Numbered from the stretch's first letter, positions 12,201-23,299 are shown. The stretch: DNA of 64,000 nucleotides from Ligustrum vulgare (GCA_963555705.1 OY743169.1:6758014-6822013); one strand, 5' to 3'. Notes: generated from the letters alone by a model not told the origin. Numbers and translations: made by a program.

Positions 12201-14637
12201 CAATTGTTCTTTTAGATTAAGGATGTGTTTGATTTAAAAAGTGGAAAAGAAAACATTTTCCAAATGGTGAGAACAATTTTTCCAAGTAAATGACCTAACT
12301 TGTGCTTCAAGTAGTTGTACCAAGAAATTATTTTTCAAGCCAAAATTTTCAAAAACACAAAAGTTGGAAATGATTTTCCTTGAAGTGACATTTTCTAGGT
12401 AAATATAAAGCAATCAAACATAGCCTAAATGGACTTCAAAGTTTAAAGAGCTGACAAAAAAAAAATCAAGCAGAATTGCTCCATTTAAAAAAAATAAAAA
12501 TAAAATAAAATAAAATAATTTAATGAGCTAATCCAAAGTCCAATGTAGACATCTGGTTTGGCATTGGGTCCGCCACTAATTGTGAACCACTCTCTTTCTA
12601 TCTATATCAGCATCTCGTATAGAGATTTAACACTCGTGAATTTCTAAACATGGCAACATATCAAAAGGTGACCTTCATTATTCTCTTCATCTAACATTTA
12701 TTCTACACTATCCATTTTAGGACATCCAATAAATAGAAAGGCTTCATTTCAGAAAGTCAAAATTCTCACACCATAAGTTCCCCCATACCCACACTCAAAG
12801 ACACAATCAAAAGGAAAGAAATCATTAATTTCTTGAATTCTGAATTTAATATAAGGGAAATTGAGGTAAATACAATTCAAATGTCATTGTCGCATTACTA
12901 TGCATAAAAGTCTCTTTCAAAATTCACCTAGGGAGGAGAATGAAATTCACCACTTCTCCCTCTACAACCAATGGAGAACATACGAAATAAAAAGGAGAGA
13001 AGCAACTTGGAACACATGCCAAGGAAAACAAAGAAAACAGATATTCTGATGCAGAGGATGTATCCCTAATATATGATTGATTTGTTTAAATGAGAGTTCT
13101 AGAAGTGGAGCCTATTGCAAGTGCCGAGCAGAAAGTCTGCTTGTAATCATTACAACCAGTTATTAATACAGATTAAAAGCTGAAGAGAAGTTGTATCACG
13201 TGCCTTTGGGAGCCTGAAATGTTCCGCTAACTTTATTAGAAGTGCAAGCATCTGAAACAGCACATGACTTCTTTGGTGCAACAGATGAAGTCTCTTTAGA
13301 GAGGCAGTTTTGTTGCCTGATTTGAAACCATATTTGAATCTAATATACCAGAAGAGTGACATGTATGTTATAAAGATCCAAGGAAGACAGAAATCGAGTT
13401 GTGATAAGAGTACGAAATAGAAAAAACATAATAAGACCTCAGTCCATTTCACTGCAGGTTTTCCTGCACGACCACTGGAACGGCTGCAAACAAAATGCCA
13501 AGAGTACAGAGTTGCTACAGGGACTTTCCAGAATCTTAAGCAAAATCGAAGATTCTACACAATTGATAGTCAATGCACAAGTGAAATGCTCACCTAAAAT
13601 CTCTTGCCAGTTTCTTATAGAACTCCTCATCCAGCAATTGTTCTTTAAATTCTTTAAGTAAATGCTCCATCTTTTCAATCTGTTTGATTGATGAAAGAAT
13701 ATAAGTTCCCAGATGATTGTCCAAATTCTCTGAGTTCTATTACAAGAGAGAGGATTTTAAAATAATAATTATAATAATAAATCTTGGCAACACATTGTCA
13801 AAGATATCGATGAATAGCATTTGAAGTTGTTTAAGTATTAAACTGCATTAAATGTACTCAGTGGCAACTAACATTTCGAATCTGTTGCGGAAGCATTGGG
13901 AATAATTGATCATAAAAGTTTAAAATTTTAATTATACAAGCCTAAGTACCAATATTCCTTGCTGACCAATGGTAATCAATGCAATTAATACGATCTAATA
14001 CGACTTCTCTTACGAATAAAGAATATAAGCATACAAACAGCCAGAGATCTTACCAATTTGAGTTTAATAACTACGCTGATCTTTAATTTCTTTAATCAAG
14101 GATCACTCAGAAATGATAAGGAAAGTTGCCGGACTACAGAGCACACTAGTCTGATAAATCCAATAATAAAATTGTATGAATCCGTATATATGAAAGCGTA
14201 GCATAAAAATCAGATAGTAGAAATAACAAACCCATTTAGCATAAAAATCATAACAATTGCAATTTTTTCCAAATAAACTAGAAATAATAAAATACCCTAT
14301 AAATTGAAACACGCTCAAAATTAACTGTTGACTGAATGACTCCATTCAAACATGTTTTCACAACACGCTCAGGAACGTGCGTCAGCGCACATATGTAGAA
14401 ACACATTGAATTCCATATATAAAGTATAAACATATACACATGATATATGCATGCAAGTCTTGAAAATCCAGAATAAGCAAGCTGAAACTCGTTAAATAAA
14501 CCAAAAACAAAAACAAAAAAACAAAGAACCCTTAAAATCGCTTATCAGGAGTTAAAAATAGAATCTCCAGATTAGATAGAGACCTCGGCTTTAGTGAAGC
14601 CGGAGAACGGTTGTTTCTTCCTTGGCCTGAGATTCAT
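6288..14637 (-). CDS. SHH1: SAWADEE-homeodomain protein (SHH1/DTF1 type), 9 exons
   Basis: Exons in transcript order: 14637-14584, 13679-13594, 13483-13438, 13339-13200, 10541-10494, 7663-7612, 7354-7211, 6569-6450, 6353-6288. They join to 756 bases, 251 residues plus TAG, with every junction GT-AG and phases matching. Residues 1-108 hold a divergent homeodomain: FTKAE and KMEHLLKE helix 1, GKPAVKWTE before helix 3, and WFQIRQQ where a normal homeodomain has WFQNRR. Residues about 110-251 form the SAWADEE chromatin reader, with WYDV (125-128), RYVGFG, DDEWVNV, and a His/Cys cluster (C177, H211, C216, C218) that probably binds zinc. Arabidopsis SHH1 binds H3K9me with unmethylated K4 and recruits Pol IV to RNA-directed DNA methylation. 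The length is close to SHH1 (about 258). Exon 5 is the least conserved; it is supported mainly by phase and by WYDV continuity. SHH1 versus SHH2 orthology is not settled. Confidence 0.9.
6720..6887. repeat. MITE-like AT-rich repeat in SHH intron 7
   Basis: This segment starts near TCCTTTAAAGCAATCATTAC and ends CACTGTTGCCGAACAGAGCC. A second diverged copy sits at about 23877-24035, with the same order of short blocks (TATAAACAATACAATTT, AACCACACATT, GTTGCC-AAAC). It is non-coding. Confidence 0.5.
7841..9095 (-). mobile_element. L1-type LINE, 5'-truncated, in SHH intron 5
   Basis: One open minus-strand frame from 9082 to 7943 (379 codons) encodes the C-terminal end of a plant LINE reverse transcriptase ORF. 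It has the segment [19 protein letters not shown] and the zinc-binding zf-RVT domain with [19 protein letters not shown]. The frame is followed by a short 3' UTR and a poly(A) tail, read as T(10) at 7841-7850 on the plus strand. The catalytic RT core is missing, as expected of 5' truncation during insertion. I could not identify a target duplication. It lies in the same orientation as the host gene, between SHH exons 5 and 6. Confidence 0.85.
9828..9916. repeat. Possible Stowaway-like fragment
   Basis: The segment begins TACTCCGTCTCAAATTGAATG, close to the CTCCGTCCC ends of plant Stowaway elements, and continues with a short AT-rich block. No matching right end is seen, so this is at most a fragment. 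Confidence 0.3.
10092..10244. mobile_element. Short MITE (GGCCTGTTTGGT ends) in SHH intron 5
   Basis: Inverted ends GGCCTGTTTGGT and ACCAAACAGGGAC bound a 150-bp non-coding segment containing GTGTGGTTGAAAAGTG. It belongs to the group of GTTTGG-ended elements that recurs along this window. Confidence 0.6.
11352..11920. repeat. Tandem duplication, period 284 bp, in SHH intron 4
   Basis: The block from TTTCACACTTTCTTCATC at about 11352 to GATGAACTTATTT at about 11636 is repeated with small changes up to about 11920. Shared landmarks include CCTAAATAGTTCAGCTC, GAATTAAAGAAGGTTCT and GATGTAAATATTCTC. It is non-coding. Confidence 0.8.
11952..12578. mobile_element. Complete non-autonomous hAT-like element with 8-bp target duplication
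   Basis: The element starts CAGAGGCGGACCCAA and ends with the inverted complement TTGGGTCCGCCACTA. It is flanked on both sides by the identical 8-mer ATTGTGAA (11944-11951 and 12579-12586). The 627-bp body has no open frame. An 8-bp duplication and CAG-type ends fit the hAT superfamily. It sits inside SHH intron 4. A nested segment at about 12224-12430 (GTGTTTGATTT ... ATCAAACATAGCC) looks like a further MITE. Confidence 0.88.
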
Positions 14638-15097
14638 TTTACGAAGAACTTCACAGCCACAGGTCTCGACTCCCTGAACTAATTAGAGATATACGCATAC
14701 GAAGGGAGAGAGTGGGGGATCGAAGGGAAGCCGTCTTAGTTCCTTTTCAAAAGCTCTTCATAATTCTGCAATTTAGGTTTTGGGGTCAGTTTGGTATTGA
14801 GGTTTTAGCAGGGACACTGAAGGGTGGCAATGTCTGTCTCTGCTTCGTGCGCGTTTTGTTGGTAATTTCTCATTAATGTAGTCTAAAACATTTGTCCAAG
14901 TCTCCAAGAGGAATTGGTTTTAGATTTTTATACGGTACAACAAATATCTTGCGCGCCTGGAAGTTCAGAGTTTTTTTTTTTTTTTTTTTAAGCCCGAAAA
15001 AGGTTGTAATTTTTTAATGGGATAAATACGCATGTGAAGAGCTTAAAAAATGAAATTTAGAATTTTATGATTTTAATATAAAGATCAGATTTTTAGG
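14638..15097. other. SHH 5' UTR and upstream region
   Basis: The upstream side of the minus-strand SHH gene. Purine-rich sequence (GAAGGGAGAGAGTGGGGGAT) and mixed sequence to about 14880 look like 5' UTR and promoter. No clear TATA box was identified. A T-tract lies at about 14971-14990. Confidence 0.4.
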
Positions 15098-15274
15098 CCT
15101 CTTTGGTCCCCATTTTTTGTAAATTAAATTTATTCAACATTCAATCTCAACCATTTATTTTAGTCAAGTCTACTATTTTTTACTTTTCAAACATTTTTTA
15201 ACTACACATCCTCTCAAAAATATTATTTCAAACCATAATTTTTCCCAAATAATGGATCTCATCAAACAATGGCT
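15098..15274. mobile_element. GTTTGG-type MITE
   Basis: The left end GCCTCTTTGGTCCCC and right end CATCAAACAATGGC are imperfect inverted complements around an AT-rich non-coding body containing ACCATTTATTTTAG. Boundaries are approximate. Confidence 0.45.
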
Positions 15275-15289
15275 TAATTATAATATATG

Positions 15290-16900
15290 TAATTAAATAA
15301 GTTGAGGTCATAATTATGCAATTTATGGTCACAGACACAAATCACAAATTTTATAGGTAACAAATTATGAAATTTCTCAAAAAAATTATAAAATTGTTTG
15401 ATCAGACTTAAAAACCGATCACAAATAATAAATTTATATGTTACGACTTATTTTCGATCGTAAATTATCAAATTAATTGATCACAAATATTAAAGGTTAC
15501 GACTTATTTTTCGGTCACAAACATTTGGTCACGACTTATTTTTCGATCACGAATTAAAAATTTATAGGTCACAAATCTCTAATTTTCTAGGTCAAAATTT
15601 TTTCTCAATCTCAATCTCGAGTTAATTGATCAAAACTTAACAAATCATGAGTCACGATTTCTTCAATATCACAAATTTCATAGGTCACAATTTTATCAAT
15701 CACAGATCACAAATTTATAGGTTACAATTTATCAAATTATTTGATCACAACTCATTTTTTTTTTATCACAAATTATCGATTTAATTGATCACTATCTATT
15801 TATCGGTCACAAACCACAAATTTTATAGGTCAAACTCATTAATTGGCCACAACTTATTTTTAGGTCACAATTATCAAATTATTAAGTCGCAACAATTCAA
15901 TTAAAAATCACAAATTATCAAATCTTTAAAATCACATAATATTTACTAGTCACAAATTATGTATCATTGGTCACACACCATCAGCACCACCTACTACCGC
16001 CACCACTGACCACCACCACCACTATTATTGACCACGACAAGCACCACTGCCACACCTAACCTCACCATCACTTCCCCAAACCCCAACTATCACCACTAGT
16101 CACCTCCCCATCAGTATAACACCGCACTTCCTACCTTATTATCCAATAACCGTCGCTGCCACCAACATTAATCGCCACCAACACCAAGCTAGGAATCTGA
16201 CTCTCTTGTCAACAACTCCAAAACTTTAGGCTCTCATCCAACATAACCACCCACTCATCATGGTCGCCTCAACAAACAATAACATCGATTCAGATTCAAT
16301 TTTAGTTCCTTCTGCGCGTGAGCATCGTCACCACCACTGTCGATAGCTGGCGACAACCACCAACACCCTCACCTCCACAGACACCATCAAATTTAGACAC
16401 CATCTCCATCTCCACAGCCAACGGCCTCCACCAACACCAACACCATCTCCACAGCTACCACCAAGCACCAACACCACCATCTCTACAGCCACCATCACTT
16501 TCTCTAAGCCACTATTAACACCAACACAACACAACACAACACAATACAACCACCATCTCCACAGTAGCCATCTCCATCGTCACCACCACCCCTACACACC
16601 TCCACCAGAAAACCACATCACCTCCACCTCCGCCCGCACAAAAAACCAGTAAACACCAGTTACGAAGATAAAATGGAAGAAAATAGGTAACCGTAGCAGT
16701 CACGAAGAGACTACAGATCCAATTTTAGAGAAATAGATGGCAACGTGAATAGACACCTCAGCCGCGGGCGATTTCCGTGCAATGACATTGCCCTGTGCAA
16801 AGAGCAACCACAGCGAACACCAGAGATTGAAGATGGAGTACATTGTCGACACCAGCTAAATTTGAAATGAATGAGGAAGCAATTTTACCCCAATCTCGGG
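15290..16900 (+). repeat. GGTCAC repeat family, copy A: degenerate tandem array plus CAC-rich block
   Basis: Bases 15290-15990 are made of a degenerate unit of about 45-50 bp whose core is GGTCACAACTTATTTTT followed by GGTCACAAATCACAAATT and TATAGGTCAC. Then 15990-16640 is very rich in CACCAC/CACCATC triplets and can be read as a Pro/His/Thr-rich frame, probably by composition only. No transposase or other known domain is seen. An inverted second copy with the same two-part plan is at 33060-34590. No terminal repeats or target duplications were found, so the class is unknown. Confidence 0.75.
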
Positions 16901-17190
16901 TGGGGTTGGGGTTTGGGCTTAGGTAATGGATTTATGTTAATCTAATTTACTTTTAATAATATTATTATTATAAACCTGATTTCTGTGTAAATAGTTTTCA
17001 AATCTTATTTTAGAATTAGGTAGCTAAAAAACATGTTTAGGTGTAATTTCCTCTTTTTTAAAATCAAGATTCTTGTCAAAAATATTTCCTAAATGCTCCT
17101 TTTGCATATACGGATTTGAGATGTCAAATTTTGGGATTGGCTATAAAAAAAATTATTTGCACAATACCGTGAATTTATTGAAATATTAAG

Positions 17191-17352
17191 CCCATGTTGG
17201 ACAAAATTAAAATCTTGATTTTTTATCAAAGATGAATTCAATAATTAATTTTAAACATACATTTCGTAGGATCCACAACTTTCAACCACATATTTTATCA
17301 ACTTTTATCAAAATATGCTAAACATCTGATTTTAATCTCCATCAAACAGAGA
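17191..17352. mobile_element. GTTTGG-type MITE
   Basis: Ends GCCCATGTTGGACAAAATT and TTTTAATCTCCATCAAACAG are imperfect inverted complements. The inner parts (AAAATCTTGATTTT and CTGATTTTAATC) continue the symmetry. It is non-coding. Confidence 0.5.
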
Positions 17353-17819
17353 TTAAATGTTATCGTGTAATTTTTTTATTGATCAAGTTCATGAGTTATG
17401 ATAAGCGAATTTAAAATTTGATATTTACCGAGTAATGATGATCTCTGAGATGGGGATATCAAACTTGAGACCCGTCGGGACTCGATCTCATTAGAGAGCC
17501 CCGTATCCCAATAATCGAGTCATGTCCTGCGGATCCGTCAAACAATTATAAAAAATACAAAAAAATACAAAAAAATAAAAATAAAAATATATAACATAGG
17601 CAATAACGGGTGATAATCTTGTACATCCCGTCCTGAATCCAACTCATTGACATCCATACTTTGAGATCCCTCAACTTATTCAATTAAAGAGGCGAACAAT
17701 TCAAAACTACCTAATTGGAGGTGGTTCCTCTTCGAGCAGACTTCTTTTGCCCCATAGCATGCAATGTATTAATAACTTCTTGAGTTTCATCTAAAGAAAT
17801 ACCACTTTTCGTCCTATGT
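17353..17819. other. Non-coding, no gene seen
   Basis: A short GC-richer patch (CCCGTCGGGACTCGATCTC, about 17470-17530) is set in AT-rich DNA. It may be an outer part of the hAT-like relic that follows. Confidence 0.3.
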
Positions 17820-18250
17820 GTTAAGTATGCCAACAATGGTGATTAAGGAGCGCGATGTAATTTGTAATATGGGAGTGAAAGGAAATGATTGCGAATGTGT
17901 GTCTAAAATTGAAAAGAAGATAAATGAGTTAGAATCTAGATTCAGGACTTGGAAGCTTTTGTCTAATATATGATAAGATAAAATATAATGATAAATAATA
18001 TTTTTGTCCATTACATATTTGTAATTTTAAAGTTAATTTTCTTTTGTGAGACTCATTGATTTGTAAAAAAATAATAATAAAAGTTCGGATTGATTATGGT
18101 TCTAAAAAATCAGAGCCAAAACAGGAATAAAACTGAATGGTTCTCGATTCTAAGAATCAAAATCATTATTTTTTTTGTAAAATCTAATCGAACCACTTGA
18201 TTTGATCTTAATTGGTTATGATTTGGTCGTATTATTTTTTCCACCCGTAC
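17820..18250. repeat. Diverged copy of the hAT-like element found at 41196-42194
   Basis: The segment aligns block by block with 41740-42194: a shared TTGAAAAGAAGATAAATGA block, GATAAAATATA, TTTTGTGAGA, a GGTTCT-rich block, and a right end TTTTTTCCACCC resembling TTTTGTCCACCC. The left end is not resolved. Confidence 0.6.
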
Positions 18251-18780
18251 CTCTCAGCGATTTCCTTGTTGTCTTCGCAATCATGCAAAGTAAAAACTAA
18301 TCCTTCAACTCTTTCATCAAAGTTTCCCAAGTCACAATTCGGTTTGCCCCATAGTTTCATCATCTTTTAGTCGATCCTCTACAATAATTTGCAACAGGGA
18401 AAATATCAATGCATGCAATGTAACAATTCTTTTCTCCCATGGCGGGCCCACCAGTTTTGCCTGTGTCAATTCATAAGGTCGTGCCCGTCACGGGCTGGGA
18501 AAAATTTTCATGCAATGTAAATCATTTTCAAGAACATGTGCAACTTTGAAATATTGCAGCATATTCCAAATAAAAATCTCCAGCCTTGACATTATGAGTT
18601 TATGAAAGGGTTTTGGCTCGAACGCCCTGATTTTCGGGGCAGCAACGTCTCTTAAATTTGGGCGGATGCACTCAAGGGCAGTACTGTTGTAGTAGAGATC
18701 CAGTTAAAAAAAAACTAACAAGTAGCTCGGCCCAAAATTGAACAGCCCATAACAAAATGTCAAAATCTGACCCAGCAACC
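18251..18780. other. Non-coding, no gene seen
   Basis: Mixed-composition DNA with no supported gene or terminal repeat. Confidence 0.3.
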
Positions 18781-19094
18781 ACTCGGGTCCAACTCCAGCA
18801 TCAGTCCATTTTCTGTTACACGCTCAGCTCTCCAGTCGAAGTCGAACTCTAAGGACCTGAGAAAAACGCTACAAACCCTAGTTGCTGGCCCGCTTGCTCG
18901 CAGTCGTCTTCTCTCGAATCTCTCCTAACTCCTGCGTTGCGGCCTCCATGCCCGTTCGCTTCTCTTCTCGTAGTAGCAGCAGCGCGCACGCCTCTTCTGG
19001 CTTCTACACGCCGCGCGCGAGCTCCAGCCTCCACCGGCCGCCGTCCACAGCCCCTGGTTGCTGGTGCCTGCTGGCTGCATGGGTAGGAGACTAA
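18781..19094 (+). other. GC-rich island, possible orphan first exon
   Basis: This patch is far richer in GC than its surroundings and carries AAACCCTAG, a motif common near plant gene starts. From 18882 a 70-codon frame reads MLARLLAVVFSRISP and continues Arg/Ser-rich, which resembles a mitochondrial presequence. It ends without joining any recognisable downstream exon. It could be a captured or orphan gene start, or a chance frame in a GC-rich island. I do not assign a function. Confidence 0.25.
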
Positions 19095-20440
19095 CATTTG
19101 GTAAATTACCAACTTCCATTCCAAGTCCAGTTTCATTTATATACTGATTTAAGTGATTTTTAATTTCGTTTTCACTTTCCAGTTTTTATTTAGCTTAAAT
19201 TTAAATTTGTGTAATTTAATATCCCTTGAAGATTTAACTTTAACAATATTAACAATTGAACATCACATATTTGCATTTGGATTTTGCATTTTGCACAATT
19301 TGCTGCCCTCAGTTCCCTGCCTTGCTCAAAGTTGCTTGAGTCAATGAGACTTTGACTCTTGAGAATTGATAATCTGAGATCAAATCAGTTGCACATTTGC
19401 GAGGTTAGTGAAAAATTGAAAATATGATTTCGAGATTTGATTTTTGAATGTGATTTTGTGAATTTTACTATGTGACTGTGAATTGAGTATTGATTTGCAG
19501 GTTAGTGATAAGCTGCTTGATTAATGATTCTTCAATGCGTGGAGATTGATCAGTTGACTGCGACTGCAAGCTTGCGAGGTTAGTGAGAATATGATTTTGA
19601 GATTTGAATTTGATTTTAGAATGTGAGTTTTTGGTAATTGTGAAGTTTTAATGGATTTTCGGCATTTATTAGAATATGTGTACTCACTACTTTGCATTTT
19701 TTGACTTTGGCTTTGATATTGTTTTTGTTTTTGTTTTAGTTTTAGAACTTAGGTTTTAGAATGTGATTTGTGAAAAATGATATTAATATTATGTAAATGT
19801 GTTTTTTGGATTAGAATGTAATTTTAGGTTTAGAATGTAATCAACTTTGTTTGAGGATTCGATTTTGATTAACTTTATGAAGTTTGCCTTAAACTTCAAA
19901 AATCTACAGACCGGCACTGTCGGCCACCCCAACAATTTTAAAGTTCAGCTCGATCCAACATGAAATCCTGTATCCGTCAATGTCTTAAAACAAGACTGTA
20001 CATTGTCCTTTTCATGAACAAAACATCACCCTCCATCGAGTGGCTCGCTTCCGTCCTCAATTCAGTAATCTTGTGGGTGAATGAATTTCTTTAGATCACC
20101 ATAAATCATATCCCAATCGATGAAACTTTAGCTCTACCTCAATTATCACATTTCAAGTAAATTAGATGATTCATAAAACTATATGTCAAGCTCAACACCA
20201 GTTGAATAATGTAAATGTACCTCTGATCGCAAATGATAATTTACGCATCCCTTTTACCCATCAAAACGTCTTTATTAAAATTAGTTTCTTATTCATTATC
20301 TCGACGAGTCGATGGTCTATTTCTTATTCTTACTTGTTATTATATTGCTTGATATACTCGCTTGGACGAATTCAGCCCTCGGAGAGGGGCGTTAGGCCGT
20401 TCAGGCTGGATCAATCAAAAAAAAAAAAAAAAATTATCTT
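19095..20440 (+). other. Non-coding; short local repeats and a poly(A)-tailed end
   Basis: Bases 19390-19640 hold a locally repeated block (GCGAGGTTAGTGA at about 19398 and 19574, with GATTTCGAGATTTGA-like followers). At 20375-20432 the sequence TCGGAGAGGGGCGTTAGGCC is followed by GGATCAATC and 16 A residues. That may be the 3' tail of a LINE or SINE inserted on the plus strand. No coding part of such an element is recognisable upstream. Confidence 0.3.
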
Positions 20441-21392
20441 ATAATTTTGGTGATGAATTTTTTTTTCCTCTTACCTTGTAGTGTTTGCTCGTGCTGGATT
20501 GACTTCCTGGATTCGTCACTATAATAATACTCGTGTAACTTGGCAATTTACAAAACTCAAACTTTATATAAAACTTTTCGTGTTAGAAAACTTTATTAAC
20601 GAACGTGAGTTGTCTAAAAATCCCAACAAAAGAAAAATGAAAAAGAAAATGTTCCAAGTAAGTTGGTAGCTGAACAAGCGTGTTGAGACGGACCATGGTG
20701 AGCATTGTCCAAGGCAATCTGACGTACCGTCTAGAAGTAAAAATGTTAAATGTCAGAAACTTAGAACTTTAGTAGGGAACACAAACAAATAGCATTTTAT
20801 AAGAAAGTTCATACATCATTACGCGGGTTGAGAAAATTTAGAAATAATGAAAAATTGAAAATTATTTCTCAATCATAGTATGATAGTAGAGAATATCTCA
20901 AAATAGGGTGTCTATTAGACTACTATCATAATATGTCCCTCTAAAATCTCTCTATATTAATTTGTACCAACGTTAAGCATCTATTTGGTAAAATTCGTTT
21001 AAAAACAATCACGTGACAACATTTTACTAGATAATTTTCTTTGAAAAATCAACAATTTCGATTGATAAAAATTCTCGTTCACCATTTTGACTTTGATTAA
21101 TGAAATGTAATTACGTTGTTATTCATAAACAATTATAAACAATTTACTAAACAGATGTTTGGTGGTGTTATTAATCTCAATATTATTTGACAAGTCATTT
21201 CTCAATTTCATTGGCCTTTGAAGTTTTCAATTTTCCTTTTTTACGGCCTTGAAAATTACGCCCATCATTGAGCTCCATTATAATTTCATATATTTTTCTT
21301 TATCATATTTTTAATCATATGTTTTATTTTAATTTTCTCTTAATTTTTAACCACACACTATTTAAAACTCACTATTCCAAAATAATATTGAA

Positions 21393-21420
21393 CTAGTATT
21401 TCTCCCGTGCGATACACGAA
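21393..21420 (-). mobile_element. Helitron-like 3' terminus of an older subfamily
   Basis: The plus strand reads CTAGTATTTCTCCCGTGCGA with the hairpin CCCGTGC/G-ATACACG just inside. This is the reverse of a Helitron 3' end (hairpin then CTAG, next to T). It matches the termini at 35809, 37635 and 39524 with substitutions. The 5' end could not be found. Confidence 0.5.
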
Positions 21421-21734
21421 AGTTATTCAAAAATATCAATTTCGATAAATATTTGTAAAACTTTAATGTTTATATATAATTAAAACAAATTCAAAATGCA
21501 TGAAAATAATATTATATCACAATAACTATTAAATTTTAATAAATAATATAACTAATTCAAATTATAACAACTTTTTTGAATGGTAAGTTAATTTATGTAT
21601 TCAAATAATACATAACTGTTAATTTCAATAATTTTTATGAGTTATTATTAATTTCAAAGAAAATACAAATTTAGTAATTTATTTAATAGTATATATCATG
21701 TTTGATATAATATTATGGTACAATATTAATTTTG

Positions 21735-22440
21735 TGGAAGGCATCAATATATTTTTCACGATTTCTGTATTCTCCTTTCGTATTTATATTTAAATCTAAA
21801 TAATATACTTAAATCGAAATATTATTATATTCAAAAAAATATTGATAACATAATAGAACATTATAAATTTCAAGAGAACAATAATTTACAAATATAAAAA
21901 TAATAAATTTATATAGAAAGTTTAATCGAACAATTCTTATCTTTCCATAGTATAAAAAAGTAGAGAATTCTTTTAGTTTATGTGTAGATTATTTTATTGG
22001 TGTAAAATGAGTAGAAAATGATTTTTTTTTTTTTTTTTTTTTTTAAAAAAAAGAAATGATATTTTGAATAATGAATATCAATATATTTTTCACGATTTCT
22101 GTATTATCATTTCGTATTTATATTTAAATCTAAATAATATACTTAAATCGGAATATTGTATTCAAAAAAATATTGATAACATAATAGAAAATTATGAATT
22201 TCAAGAAAACAATAATTTACAAATATAAAAATGATAAATTTATATAGAAAGTTTAACTGAACGATTCTTCGCTTTCCATAGTATAAAAACCATATAATTT
22301 CTCAAAAAAAAAAAAAAAAAAAAAAAGTAGAGAATTCTTTTTTAAAATTTATGTGTAGATTATTTTATTGGTGTAAAATGAGCAGAAAATGAATTTTTTT
22401 TGTTAAAAAACGATGTTTTGAATAATAAATATCAAGATGA
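21735..22440. repeat. Tandem duplication, period 334 bp
   Basis: The block TTTTTCACGATTTCTGTATT begins at 21752 and again at 22086, and the following 330 bases match closely (TATATAGAAAGTTTAA, GTGTAGATTATTTTATTGG). The two units are separated by homopolymer runs of T and A. AT-rich and non-coding, probably the interior of the Helitron-like element whose end is at 21393. Confidence 0.75.
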
Positions 22441-22611
22441 AATAGACATTGCATAAATTAAATAAATATAAGCTTCTATTTTTTAATACAATAATTACAA
22501 TTTATAAATAACATATTTTCTCAAACTACTTTTTAACCACATTTATTTTCTCTCTACTTTTAACCACGCACTCTCCACTTATTCAAAACATCATTTTTTT
22601 TTAAAATTCGT

Positions 22612-23130
22612 TTTCTGTCACATTTTACCAACAAAATAATTTACAAATAAAATAAAAAAATTCTTTACTTTTAACCAATTTGAAATTTTTTTACTATTTC
22701 AGACCTCATTATTTGAAATAATGTTTCGTTTATTATTACCACCATGTTTGAGTCCGTCATTTCAAAAAATATGGTTTGTAAAAATTTTGTAGAATGTGAG
22801 CAAAATTTAATACTTATACGTGTATTAAAAATTATTATGACAAAATATTGAAAACTCATATTTTGTCACATTTTACTAATAAAATAATTTACAAATAACA
22901 TAAAAAAATCTCTACTTTTAACCCTACATTCTGAAAAAATTTATAATTTCAAATCTCATTATTTGAAATAATGTGTCATATTATTATTAGCCCCATGTTT
23001 GATATCCGTCATTCAAATAATTTGGTTTGTAAAATTTTTATAGAATGTGTAGTAAATGATATTTTGAATAATGAATATCAAAATGAAATAGACATCGCAT
23101 AAATAAAATAAATATAAGCTTCTATTTTTT
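22612..23130. repeat. Further local duplications, AT-rich
   Basis: TGTCACATTTTAC and the following 190 bases at 22616 recur at about 22864 (ATTATTTGAAATAATGT, CATGTTTGA, GGTTTGTAAAA). The block TGAATATCAAAATGAAATAG at about 23063 repeats one at about 22428. Non-coding. Confidence 0.65.
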
Positions 23131-23299
23131 AATGTAATTATTATAATTTATAAATTAATTTATGAACAAAATAATTTCTCAAATTACTTTTTAATCACAC
23201 ATATTTCTCAAACTACTTTTTAATCACATATATTTTCTCTCCACTTTTTAATTACACATTTTCGCTACACTTATTCAAAATATTATTTGTTTTCAAAAC

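Noticed and set aside
15290..15990. CRISPR-like array suggested by regularly recurring GGTCAC motifs
   Set aside because: The units are degenerate and unevenly spaced, spacers are not unique, no Cas gene is present, and the DNA is plant nuclear.
16318..16703. Pro/His-rich plus frame and Gly/Val-rich minus frames in the CAC-rich block
   Set aside because: Long frames arise on both strands from triplet-like CACCAC composition. No domain or start context supports a protein.
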